Below the pieces are notes generated by a model. The model had not been told where the DNA came from. It did no database searches and was given only the letters and a program-made list of their open reading frames with translations. Position numbers and translations under genes: made by a program. Shown one piece after another: positions 1 through 10,843 of a DNA stretch of 36,843 nt. This stretch comes from Mycocentrospora acerina (taxonomy: Eukaryota; Ascomycota; Dothideomycetes; Pleosporales): the NCBI GenBank assembly GCA_022701365.1, contig JAKUHH010000338.1, positions 1 to 36,843 on the forward strand. The letters are read 5' to 3'. Position 1 is the first letter of the stretch, and each line of letters begins with the position of its first letter.

Positions 1-204
1 ATATAACTATATATACTTTTAAAATAAAGCTAATTTTATTTTTATAAAAATACTTTATAATAAAACTTATAAAAATTTTTTATAGTAATACTAATAGTTT
101 ATACTTATAGACTATGTAAATAAATTACTTATTTAAGTTAGTGTAACTCTAATGCTAAACTAAAGTATAGCAGATTATGCACAATCTGTAGCCTTATATT
201 AGTT

Positions 205-483
205 AGGTTGTTAATTGTCGCTCACACTTGCAAAAAGGTTGTTAATTATTGCACACACTCGCAAAAAGGTTGTTTATTACTGCTCACACTCACAAAAAGG
301 TCGTTAATTGTTGCTTACACTCGCAAAAAGGTTGTTAATTGTTGCTCACACTCGCAAAAAGGTCGTTTATTACTGCTTACACTCGCAAAAAGGTCGTTAA
401 TTGTCGCTTACACTCGCAAAAAGGTCGTTAATTGTCGCTTACACTTGCAAAAAGGTTGTTTATTATCGCTTACACTTGCAAAA
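205..483. repeat. 31-bp minisatellite, about 9 copies
   Basis: Tandem units begin AGGTTGTTAATTG and end CACTTGCAAAA. Copies differ almost only by C/T transitions (GGTCG or GGTTG, GCTCAC or GCTTAC, CTCGC or CTTGC), which are CpG and CpA sites. The open frame through it (208-498) exists only because 31 is not a multiple of three and cycles through all frames. It is not a gene. Confidence 0.95.
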
Positions 484-1100
484 AAGGTTGCATCTTAGTT
501 AAGATGAGTCTTGTAGTTCTAGATCTTTTTTTACTTATAAATTTAATTAACTTAGTTAAGTAAAACATTTACATAATGATAAATCTAAAAACAAATCTAA
601 TTACTTAGTCTATATACACCCTCTAGTTCTTACACTTTGTATAGAAATAAAGATTCTATCTAATTTAGCAACAGTTAGAGACATGAAGATTAGAATTACA
701 ATTCTAAACAATTTTATAATAAATTTTATTTAAAACAGAAGGCTATTAAAAATTTAGTTTTTTTAAGATGCTTCTAAAATTTATTAAAAAATTACTACAA
801 AACAAAGCTTTATATTATTTTTTAGAACTTTTTTTTAAAAACTTTTGTGGTAAGCAGAAGTATACACATACTATAAATTGCAAAAATTTGCTGTGTTGCA
901 TTTAGCTTTAAAGTTAAAATTAATTAAAGCTAATATGCTAGTACATTTAGTCACAAAATTCCTGTTAATTAAGGGCGGCAGTGAGATCTGATGTTCTGTG
1001 CGTCAAGTTACGTTGTAGTTGCAACGGGTTGCATGTAAACAAAGTTTTTGCCGCAATCTAGGCGCAAGTCTAAATCTTGATTTTAGTGTTGTTATATGTT
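484..1100. other. AT-rich gap without a visible gene
   Basis: Very AT-rich sequence with long T and A runs. A short GC-richer patch at about 961-1075 contains single GTCA/GCGCAAG-like pieces. I see no open frame, intron pair or RNA gene. Confidence 0.6.
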
Positions 1101-1209
1101 GTCATGATCCAGTCATAAGCCAGTCGTGAGCTAGTCGTGAGCCAGTCGTGAGCCAGTCGTGAGCCAGTCGTGAGCCAGTCGTGAGCCAGTCGTGAGCCAG
1201 TCGTGAGCT
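1101..1209. repeat. 11-bp minisatellite, about 10 copies (GTCGTGAGCCA)
   Basis: Ten tandem 11-mers. The first three are variants (GTCATGATCCA, GTCATAAGCCA, GTCGTGAGCTA) and the rest are identical. Variants differ by C-to-T or G-to-A changes. The reverse complement of the same 11-mer forms the array at 28457-28522. Confidence 0.95.
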
Positions 1210-1498
1210 TTTATCTAACTTTGTTTTGTCTGGCGTATCTATAATTCTTAGAGTTAGAAAAAAGCTAAATAAGTTTAAAAGGATGTGTTGTAATTACTAT
1301 GTAACAGGGTTTTGCGTTGCTAGAGTAGAGTAATACCTACATTAATATACTTAAAAAATTGAATAAATTTAAAATTTACTTTTCTTTAAGTTTTATTAAC
1401 AACAAGAATCTAACTATTCTAATTATTACGCTTTTTTGAAAACTTCTGAAGTAAGCAATGTTTTGATTTCACTTTTATTCTATTACTAAGCAGTGATT

Positions 1499-3319
1499 AT
1501 GTCATCCTTCTTTGTTTGCTTATACTACAACCACTATTGTGATCCTAACACACCAACTATGACTTACTCTGATAACTAACGCACACCTAAAATCAGAACT
1601 ACTGCAGATAGACTTCAGAGCATAACTGATACTAATACTCTAGATCCACATGAATTATTGTCAGATAAAAGCGTAATTTTATAGTTAGCAGATCTGCCTG
1701 GATCATCCTTACACTAGCAAGCTTCTTTGCCCTATCTAGCACCTGACAATTGCAATCCATCTAACTTAAGTAATATTCCATAAGCCATTGTAACAGCTCT
1801 AATGCAACTCTAACAATTCGCATAGCGCGTTCTCTAAAGCGCCTATCTTAGCTATTGTTACTAGTCACACCTTGCTGCTAAATTAATACTTCTTTTAACT
1901 TTAAAAGAAGTAACACGAACATAACGCGCCCTCCTTCTTTATCTCCCCTTAACAGCCTGTCTCTTACGAAGCGTTTACAGACGTCTACTCCTAAGTCTAT
2001 CAATACACTAGGCACAGCAGACAACAACGAATCTATTTTATTAACGTCTTTAACAACTCAGCATAGCTATAGTTCTAGCATGAAGCCTCTGAAAGATTGT
2101 AAACCTAGACGCTTTATTTAGCATTACAAAGATCTTAGATCTCTTTACATTTGTACTAAGATTAATGACAGCATGACTATTATAACGCAATAGGGACTGG
2201 GAAAGCCTCTAGTTAAGAGCATTTTCTGAACAGTAAACAGACAATTTATACCTTATAGCTGGGTTGTAAGTAAAAGGACAACGTTATAATTTAGGCTATT
2301 ATCCGCATTTCACTAACTTTACTATCACAGTCTGAGATTAAAAAAACATCCAGCTTATATTACAAAACGTTACTTGAATACTGCGGTCTTCTAGACGACA
2401 AGGCGAACGTAACCTATTTACTAAGAGCATTTGCTGAACTTTAAGACGTAGTGCAAAAGGCTAATTTGTTACACGTTAATAAAGGAGATAAGGCTTTATG
2501 GTTAGAAGTAATCTCAGGTATTCTTGATATTGTTGAAAAGACTAGGCCTCTACTGCGTAAAGAGAACCTGTAAGTTCGCCTAGGTCATATTGTGTAGCAA
2601 AGCTTAACATGTTTTAATAGAACTCTTTGCTTAGCAGAGTGCCTAATGCGTGGTGATTCCCTTTTAGTCTTAAAATATAAGAAAGTTAATTATGCCTTAT
2701 TGTTTAATGCTAGCACTAGAGCAGCAGCATACACACAAGAAAGCAACAAAATCATTTCTAAATCTACGGCAGTTATTAAGGCTTGCCTGAGCATGATTGA
2801 GTATAAAACCTTAAAAAGACAAACTTGTGGCGCGTTTCACCCGTTCAGTCCTCGCGGTACCCTAACTTATTATGTGTACTACAGAATAATCAAAGCTAAA
2901 GGACACAAAACACAGGGTTGTAGCCTTGTACAACTAGCTGCAATTCAGTTATAGAATATCTCAGCATTAAAACAGTGGCTTCCTTCTGAATCTAATAAGG
3001 TAGCCCTAATAGTCTCTCTCTTAGTTAAAAGCTACTTTTAGACACTCTATCTCGCTGTTTATAAGGACCATCTAACAGAAAAGGAGAAAACGCAAATCAT
3101 CATAAGACAAGTTGGCGTTATTAGTAACACTAGCGATTTGCTTTCTTGCATCAAGCTCTTTGTTAACTTAATTTACATCATAGATTAGGTCAAAACTCAT
3201 TAGATGCTATAGTTTAAGAAGGTTCAGAACAGAGTATTGCAGTCAGAGGAAGAAGTAGAAAATGCAGTATAGGTAGGGAGGGGGTCTCTCCTTTTGTGGT
3301 TTGAAGCTTTTATTAACTG
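1499..3319 (+). pseudogene. Gene A: unrecognised protein with one clear intron, interrupted by stops
   Basis: I do not recognise the family. The best-supported part is an intron at 2266-2330 (GTAAGT donor, CACTAAC branch, CACAG acceptor). It joins a Ser/Thr-rich exon to a long exon that runs from 2331 to a TGA at 3317-3319. The second exon contains a 102-codon stop-free stretch (2646-2954) and about nine TAA/TAG codons at positions where Gln reads well (for example AEL-stop-DVV). Three TGG Trp codons survive. One TGA lies just before the intron. The amino end is uncertain: ATG at 1499 or 1559 in one frame, with coding resuming in another frame from about 1930, so an intron or frameshift lies near 1850-1930. 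It converges with the next gene. Confidence 0.55.
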
Positions 3320-3530
3320 AAGACTAGCTACATACAGAGTGACAGAATTAGTTTAAAACACTATGTGTTAGTCTCTGTACCTTTGTGTAGGACAGAAGTG
3401 TAATGTAATAATGCTTAGTTAAGTAGTTTTAAAAATAATACATGTACAATACATTTTAGATTACATTATTAACTTAAAAGTAGCTCTAGTTTAAGTAATA
3501 ATCTACTCTATTAAATCTAACTCTAGGCCT

Positions 3531-4738
3531 TACAAGTCTTTCCTAAAGTAATATTTGCAGAACAGAAGGAATACTTCTATAGTATGCATAGCATCGTTAC
3601 CTGCATTGTAAGGCTCACCCTTAAACTCTAGTCTATATAGCAATCTAATTGCACTAAGCTTAACTGGCTGCAGACTGTCCCTAAACACTATATCTACTTT
3701 AGCTACATCAATTGTTGCGACCCTATCTAAATCAACCCCTATACTTCTTAACTACTTAACATTATTCTAGACAGTATGCCTAATAAGCGCAGCGCTTAGA
3801 GCCCTACGCATAAAACGCAAGATAAGTTCCAGGTAACGCACAATGCTGGACTTAGGGAGATAGTATGTCTTACTAAACGCAAAGCTATCAGGATTAGTAG
3901 GGCAGTAGGTGTTAGTAAGTCCTTAATTATCCTTTAAAATAAACAGAATCTTTTGTTGCACAGGAGCTTTAATGTAAGGGAGTTTGTCTGCCTACAGAAT
4001 ATAGGTATTAAGACCAACTTGCAGTATCTTGTAAGAGTTTTTGTGTTTTTTAACGTTAATAGCTATCAAGAATGTATGCTTATCACTCATTGCAGACTTA
4101 ATTAATCAACTTATACTATTAAACTTAGCCTGCGCTAGTTTAGATTGCTTAATTTATTAAACTGTCTGAGGTTCTATAGCAATTAGGGTTGCTATTGTCT
4201 TGCAAGCAGAAACAAAGCTGTCTGTTAAGCAAACACTCCTAGAACTGCTGTTGTTCTTATAAATCTCTGTTAAATTGCTAGAGTAGGTTAATAAAGTGTC
4301 TTTATCTAGTAAGGGCGGCAAGATTGTAGACATCGGATTTGTAGTAGTAATGCGTTAGTCAGGCTTATAGCTCTGCAGACTGTTTGACGGCGTGACATTC
4401 TCTGGAGTTGTGACTTTGCGACAGAGTTGTTCTTTAATGTTAAGGTCTGTACCTGCGCAGGATGTTAGTAGAGGGAGCAGAGAATAGACAAACGCAATTA
4501 ATTAAAAAAAAGCAAAAAGTCCTGAATAACCTACTAAAGTCCTTAAGAGCTATCTTGCATATGTTCCTCTTTGCTAACTGTTTAGTAATACCCTATCCTG
4601 TTCTAGCAACTGTAATGTTATACCACTTGCTTCTGCCCTTAAAACTAAGGCACTAGAGTCTGATTTCCTGTTTAACTTTAATTTCCTGACAGGGTACTAT
4701 ACCTAACTGCGATAGATAGTTGTAGCAAGATACAGCAT
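3531..4738 (-). pseudogene. Gfd2/YDR514C-like RNase H-fold (exonuclease-like) domain protein, degenerate
   Basis: The carboxy half (about 4100-3531) follows the RNase H-like layout of the fungal Gfd2/YDR514C C-terminal domain. It has a first hydrophobic strand (FLIAINVKK), then RHTVxNNVKxLRSIGVDLD, and finally NAGNDAMHTIEVFLL. In intact relatives the first motif carries acidic residues (AIDxE) and the second reads GHDxxND. Here they read N and K, then T and N, all explicable by G-to-A changes, so catalysis is unlikely. ATG at 4738 opens an exon to about 4535, then an intron with a GTAGGT donor and CTACTAACATCCTGCGCAG acceptor (4453-4534). The phase across it does not check cleanly, so the donor may be wrong. 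Stops are TAA/TAG plus one TGA before LIKSAMSDKH. Confidence 0.6.
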
Positions 4739-5158
4739 CTCCTAGAAAGCGCTAATTCCATATTCTTATAAGCGTGTTGCAGTCTATGGCAGCGTCACAG
4801 AGGCTGATACAATGAGACGTTGTAGATGAATTGGCGTGTTTGAAAAGGCAGCAGTAGCGAGCAATAAGTAGATAAATGTTGTCCACGGAAGTTCAAAGAG
4901 GGCGAGGATATTGTTATTGTTGTTTTTTGTTATTATTGTTGTTGAGTAGCTCTGATATAGATTTCACTTAAAAAGAGGCGACTGACTAGAGTGAAGGCCG
5001 AAGTGGAGTGCACGGACCACCAGGCGCGACCGCAGGCTAGCTCAACATAGACTATGTTATGACCTATAGTAGTCAGATGACCTTTAAAATTGTGTTTTGT
5101 ATGCAAGAAGTAGATAAAAGGTTTCTGCTAATTAGGATAAACTTATAGCTGCTTATTG
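4739..5158. promoter_or_regulatory. Upstream region of the Gfd2-like gene, locally GC-richer
   Basis: The stretch 4780-5050 is less AT-rich than its surroundings. On the minus strand it carries CAA/CAACAA-type runs (complement of TTGTTATTGTTG at about 4910-4945), like fungal 5' leaders. No TATA box or factor site is claimed. Confidence 0.35.
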
Positions 5159-6870
5159 TTAACTAGTAGGTATTCTATTAAGTAGTTCAGAATTAGGTCT
5201 TACATTATGAACTTGTCTTGTTACTTAGTTACATGCTTTTAATTGCATGCATGTTGAGTACCTAGTGTTCTTAGTTTTTCTATCTTCTAGAAACTCACTC
5301 TAGCCTTAGAGAATACAGGAACGCTATAATCCTCCTTTTAGACCACTCCTTTCTGCAGTCAAAATAAACATAACCTTAAATGCATTAACTAACTATTTCT
5401 TATGTTAGCATTTCTAAATCTAATATACTAAGGTAACCTAAACTGCGCTAGGCCTAATCATGCAGGACGTAGCAGACCTAGTTAGATCTAGATTACTAAA
5501 TCCTATGCTAGACAGCTCTATCTTCTTCTTTAGAGATTCCTTTAAGTGCGCAACACACTACTTAACTTGTTTGTAAAGAGGGTAGAGTACAGAAAGATTA
5601 TAAGCAATATTAGTGTAGCGCAGCTTGCTGTTTCTCTAAGATTTTCCCTATTTACTATGCACTAAAGCGTTCTAGAAGATAGCTGAGATACCTTTAACTA
5701 AAAGAGAATAAAGTTGCAGCAGTAGCTACTCTAGTTTAAGGTAAGCATAGAACAGAACAGTAGTATTCCTTAGGAATAGTTTCTTAGGCTCTTAAATAAG
5801 GAAGATCTAAAAAGTGTTCTCTCTATAAAAATAGTTGTTAAAGCACATAACAATGCAAGACTGCTTAACAAGATAGTGACTGTTTAGAGAGATGCCCTGG
5901 TTTACTACCTCTGTTTTTGCAATTAGTTTTAACAGCGCGTTATAATTATAGATCTTGTTTAGCTTTATATGCTACTGCACTTGCAGCAAGGAGTTGTTTG
6001 AAGTTTAGGTAAGAGGTGCAGAACAACGCAGAAGCAGCACATCCTGTTAATTATTAGACAAGTGTTCTGAGCTAGTAGATAAGAATCTTACATCTAGATC
6101 TTCCTTGTTTTTTCCTATTAATTCCTTAATCTACTTGTACTAGGATCTTATCTACATTGCAAATTCTACACTCTCTAGCCATTTTAAATTAACAACAGGT
6201 GCAGGATTAGAGGCTGCAAGTATAGTACCTCTTTCACGCACCTGCTGCAGAGTCAGGACTTAAACTAAATACAGAAGCTTGTAGAAGGTGGTGTAAGGAT
6301 CTAAGAGTAAACAAATAGTAGTCCTTGCACGCGCTTGCTGTAGAGTGAGTTCTTAAAATAGATACATAGTGGTGTTAAGGGGGGCGTTATAGTTGTGATT
6401 GACAGTGTTATAAGTTAAACTAATGCATAGCTTCTTGTAAACCTTCTAGTCAGACTTTTGACAAGCCCTTAAACAGTATTGCGTCTCTTTGCAGCTGCTG
6501 CACATTTTTAACTTCTCTACCCCTGCGTGATCCGTTGTCTGCTTGCATACGTGACAAGACAAGATGTTGCTGTGTACAGAAGCGTGCTTAATTTTTCTAG
6601 TAAGTGCATTAGAATTAACAGTCTAGGTTGAATTAGGGTCTATGAGAGTGTTGAAATCAGAATCTACTAAAAAGTGTAAGTATTATAATAACAAAAATTA
6701 AGCAACATAATACCTGCTAAAGGTGACATCTTATTGACGAAGGGCGAGTCTGTAATTTTGTCTATAATAGCGAAACTGTTTGGCTGTAACTTCGCGTTAA
6801 TAGCAATAAAGACTGTGTAAAATAAGTTAGAGGAGGAGGTGTACAGGAATGCAGAGAAATAACAAAGCAC
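5159..6870 (-). pseudogene. MYND zinc-finger protein, interrupted by stops
   Basis: Exon 1 (6870-6714) is open. A 47-bp intron (6713-6667, GTATTATG donor, TTTTTAG acceptor) joins in phase to exon 2. A MYND finger lies at 6556-6425: CHVC, then MCSSC, QYC, RACQKSD and KKLC keep the spacing of the zinc-binding cysteines. The Trp that normally follows CQxxD is TAG (6446-6448). The zinc-ligand His is Tyr (TAC, 6437-6439). Both are single C-to-T class changes, so the finger should be unable to fold. Downstream the frame stays readable for about 400 codons with scattered TAA/TAG and a short internal repeat (LTLQQARAR and LTLQQVRER). MYND domains bind proline-rich peptides. The rest of this protein is unknown to me. 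It is transcribed away from the gene at 7090. Confidence 0.65.
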
Positions 6871-7089
6871 AGTTCAGGTCATGTAATTAAGTTAACAAAG
6901 GTGAAAGAAAACAAAATTTTACCTCTTATACTGCAACTATCTGTAATCTTTATTACTAAACTCTATTAAATTCTTAAACACAAAGTCTACATCTATTCTC
7001 TTTATTTTCTAAACACAACCTAAATTTACTGCTTGTTATTTTATTATAAGTACTGTTGTTGACTTGACGTTAGACAGCGCCTCTACAGT

Positions 7090-8037
7090 CTATCCTGCAG
7101 AATATGTTAACTCTTAACAACTTCCTCCTCCTGTTAGTAATTTGCTTAGATTAACAACAACTATTACTAATTATATTCTCAGTTCAAATACTCAATTACT
7201 GACAACATACGCCCTGCTAAGCGCACTCTGCCTTCTTACTGCAGCTTTCGCAGCCTCAGCAATGTTAATCATCACTTGATATACTGTCCAGACCCAGAAA
7301 ACATGCGCGACCTAGCGTTCCCTTAGTCTGATGACAACCTTGTAGCAGACAGTCTTATTAGAGTTAGTGTATACTTCTTTGCAGACAATTCTAATCCTTC
7401 GCCCCTAACTGTGGCTGTTACCCTAGATCATGTTATTAAGAATCCCACTCTTCCAATAGTAATGGGCGATTATAGAGAGGTTGCTTATTAGGTGTTTGCC
7501 TCTTTTTTGCAAGGAGGGGTAAACGGCAAGCAATTTGCAATTAACAACACTAGAAATCCTATACTTGTCCTCTGAACTATAGCATGCAACAGAGAGTGCT
7601 GTCTATTCTATTATAATACTTACTTCTTAGACAGTGAACAATATAAGGGTGTGTAGATATTAGATTAGGGTAACGTTAAGTTTGACAGAGAGTATTTAAC
7701 AAGCAAAATGTAGGTTAGTATATACAGCATCTTGTACAAGAAATTTTGTTTAGGGTAAATAATAAAGATAGACAAGGCTTTTAGACCTACGTGAGATACA
7801 ATTACTTACATAAGTAGATTAATAAGGTAACATCTAAATAGCTATGCTACATTTTTTCTAAGACTATTAACTGAACTACTATAGATAATACAAGTTAAGA
7901 GTTACAGGTTTTTACTCCTTATTAGATTGTCTTTCTAGTTCTGCTAGTCTGATTTTTTTACTCGTGTTGTTAATATTATACTTAAATACCCCCTTTCTTG
8001 CTGCATTTTAGCTCCTATTAAGTTAATGCCTACTTAA
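7090..8037 (+). pseudogene. Unknown protein, paralogue of the facing gene at 8114-8880
   Basis: One frame (from about 7100) reads through a Ser/Gln-rich start, then DNIRPAKRTLPSYCSF, CPDPENMRDLAFP and a block with REVAY-stop-VFASFLQGG and VNGKQFAINNTRNPI. That block aligns with REDPYKVFASLVKG and VKGKQYAVDRHSNLI of the opposite-strand gene, so the two are related. Beyond 7600 TAA/TAG become dense and two TGAs occur. The starting ATG is unclear and an intron near 7090-7270 is possible. I do not know the family. The two genes point at each other with only about 80 bases between them. Confidence 0.45.
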
Positions 8038-8113
8038 GACTATAGTAAACGCAGTTATACAACTAAGTCTAGTTAGAACAGACACTTCTAGAATAGTGAA
8101 ACTGAACGTTGTC

Positions 8114-8880
8114 CTAATTTATAATAAAAGTACTATTATACTGCACTTTGTACTTTAAGTGAGTGACCTGATCAAACGCGTACCCACAGGAACTGATAGC
8201 TGTTGTGACAAGGTAGATAATTAGGTTACTATGCCTGTCAACAGCATATTGCTTGCCTTTAACTCTACCTTTTACTAGGCTAGCAAAAACTTTGTAGGGA
8301 TCCTCTCTATGCTTAGTAACTACTATTAGATTAGTTTTATAGTAATTAATTGCGTAATCTTTAACCTTAATAGTTGACAGTAGTTGACTATCTGACACTT
8401 GTAAAGGGGGGTGAAAGTAGTACTGACCAGCATCAATAAGTCCTAGCAAAGATGTCATGCTTGGCGTCCATTCTTTGTCGGAGGCTGACCATAAGTCAGG
8501 CCACTGACTCCTATAAAGCCGATAGTTTTGTTGACCTGTATTTCAAAGAATAGATGGTAATAGGGGTGCGTTAATAGCAGCCACCACACTATTGTTGGTC
8601 TGAGTAGGGTAGTAACTTCTAGGAGTTAGCAAATGTTTTTTGTCTACAAATTTATAAATGAGAATGTCAGTAAACTCTTAACTGTTTAATAAAGTTAATG
8701 CATTTATAGCTCTTGCAAACAACATGTTTTAAGGAAGTTTTCCTTTCTTTTTAGTTATGTGCGGTTTGTCTTTGTGTAAGTTTTTGATTAAATGCTTATA
8801 AGTGTGTTTAACAATTCAAACAAAGTGTCTATGATATAAATACTCCTTAGTTGTTCGTGCGATACTGTTGAAAAACAACG
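8114..8880 (-). pseudogene. Unknown protein, the better preserved of two related genes
   Basis: The last 135 or so codons (from about 8530 to TAA at 8114) have no stop. They retain three Trp within PDLWSASDKEW and its surroundings, then MTSLLGLIDAGQYYFHPPLQ and VVTKHREDPYKVFASL. Upstream, to about 8880, the same frame continues with two TAA and two TGA (PHITKKKGKL, LLTPRSYYPTQ). Arg or Trp would fit both TGAs. The family is not recognised. Similarity to the 7090 gene over about 45 residues is visible by eye. Its upstream side is the AT-rich gap. Confidence 0.5.
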
Positions 8881-10330
8881 TAAAACAAGTAATTATAAAT
8901 TAACAATGTTATTTTTTCTCCTTTATTAGCCTTCACTGTTAATTTACAGCAATGTGTAGTGATATCCTATCTAATTAGGTTACATCTTTAATATTCATTA
9001 GAATAACATAAACTTAAGAACACATATGATTTTTTCTTGGTGTAAGGTAAAATGAAATATAATGTAGATTTCTTTAAGAAAATTGAATTTTACTTTTCTT
9101 TATGCAATGACAGATTGTTAACATGAGAAGACTGTCTAATAATTTATATCTATACATTGTCTAGTAGATCAGCATTGTAGTTAACTAGAAGGAACAAATT
9201 CATGCAATGGCTGACGATGGTTGATATTAAGAGTGATTTATTTAGTTTAATTTGTAGAATTGCAACGTAATTCTACAAAGGGTAATACTTCTCTAACATA
9301 GTATATAAGTTTTAGAATTAAACTAGAAAAGAAAAAATTCTAAGAGTATTTTAAATTAACTCTTTAAAAATTTTAAAAAATAAAATGTAGTTAAAAAATC
9401 TATATAGATAGCATAGCAGATCTAAAAGACAGATTTACAAATTTACTTTTGGAATTCTTAATAATATACAGAAAAAACATGACAAGCAATAACTTAGAAT
9501 TTCTTCTTCTTTCTCTTTAATAACTTTAAGTTAAGAAGTTTATAGTTAAACCTATTTTCTTTACTAGAAATTGATAGAAGTTACTAGAAGTTACTAGAAG
9601 TTACTAATATACTATTTTATGGTTTGAGATTTTCTTTAAAGTGAACTTAATAATATAATTATTTTTAATAACTATTTAAACTTTTTGCTTTGTTGTTTTC
9701 AAGTTATAGAGCATCTCTGTTAAGAAATACTTGTAATATGCTTTCAAACTACACATAAATTAAGTGAAGAAATTACCTAAAATGAATCCAGTTAAATACC
9801 CTATTAAACTCTACTTTGAATTACAGAGAATCTTAAAAGTATCTCTAGTTATTAAAAAAATTAGATATAACAATAATCTGTTATTATAGAGATTAAAACT
9901 TTTTTCTTAGTATAAAATGATAAATTATAATTTACAAAATTGATTTGTTTCTGTTCTTTAACAAAAAAATTAAAAAAACAATAGATTTCTTGCTAAATTT
10001 ACCTTAATTTAGTAAGGCTTTGTTTAGATAAGTATTTCTAATTTTAGATATTTTAAATTCCTCTTTGTATCTGTGTTTAAAATAACTTAGAGTACCTCTC
10101 TAGATAACAAAAATTACATTTCCTTTCTTTAATATTGTTATCCTCTAAGTGATTAAGAGTAGGCGGAAGTTTTAACTACTTGCAGTGATCTAGGAATTCT
10201 GCTTTTGTCTAGTTGCTTTATAATTGCTGCATTTCTTTGTGTTAGGCAGCAGGGGCGACCTTAAGGTCTGTGTGTTCTTACGTCTAGTTAAAGCAAGGTC
10301 GCAAATTGCAGTCACACTGTTCAACTGCAG
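8881..10330. other. Long AT-rich gap without a visible gene
   Basis: Extremely A/T-rich, with many polyA and polyT runs and no frame that reads as protein. Three copies of GTTACTAGAA lie at about 9580-9606. From 10240 the sequence becomes GC-richer and grades into the array at 10331. Confidence 0.6.
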
Positions 10331-10502
10331 CTAGTCGCAGTGTACGGTCGCAGTTTACGGTTGCAGTGTACGGTTGCAGTGCACGGTCGCAATATCAGAT
10401 CGCAACAACAGGTCGCAATAGCAGGTTGCAACAACAGGTCGCAATTGCAGTTTGCAAAAATAGGTTGCAAAAATAATTTGCAACTATAAGTTGCGTGAAT
10501 AT
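10331..10502. repeat. Degenerate 13-bp minisatellite, about 13 copies (GGTCGCA core)
   Basis: Units such as CGGTCGCAGTGTA, GGTCGCAATAGCA and GGTTGCAACAACA repeat every 13-14 bases. The GGTCGCA core changes to GGTTGCA or TTTGCAA toward the right end, again mostly C to T. Related single copies occur at 10297. Confidence 0.9.
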
Positions 10503-10843
10503 GTTTTTAAAATAGTACGCTACAATAGGTTACTATTATAGTTTACAATATTACGTTGCAAATGTTGGTGGCAGCATTGTGCAATATAAGCAGGTTGCCC
10601 TAGTGTGTTCTAAACTACTTAGGATAAAATTAAAAACACAGTACATTAATAGATAACATATTATAGAAAAAATGTTTACTAAGAAAATGCATTTTATACT
10701 CTAACTTGCTAGATTAAATAAAACATGATATAACTTGTTCTATAGGGAAATATCTCTGTGTAGGAGAGCAGGGTAAGTTAAAAACAAAGTAGATGTAATA
10801 TTGTAACTAGGCATACATAAAAAAGAGTAAATGATCTATTTAG
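10503..10843. other. AT-rich gap downstream of the 10844-14543 gene
   Basis: No supported gene. The minus-strand frame of the neighbouring gene continues after the TAA at 10844-10846 but becomes a low-complexity hydrophobic translation with frequent stops, so I end the gene there. Confidence 0.45.

Noticed and set aside
208..498. Open frame of 96 codons
   Set aside because: Translation of the 31-bp minisatellite.
4462..4656. Plus-strand open frame
   Set aside because: Antisense to the first exon and intron of the Gfd2-like gene.
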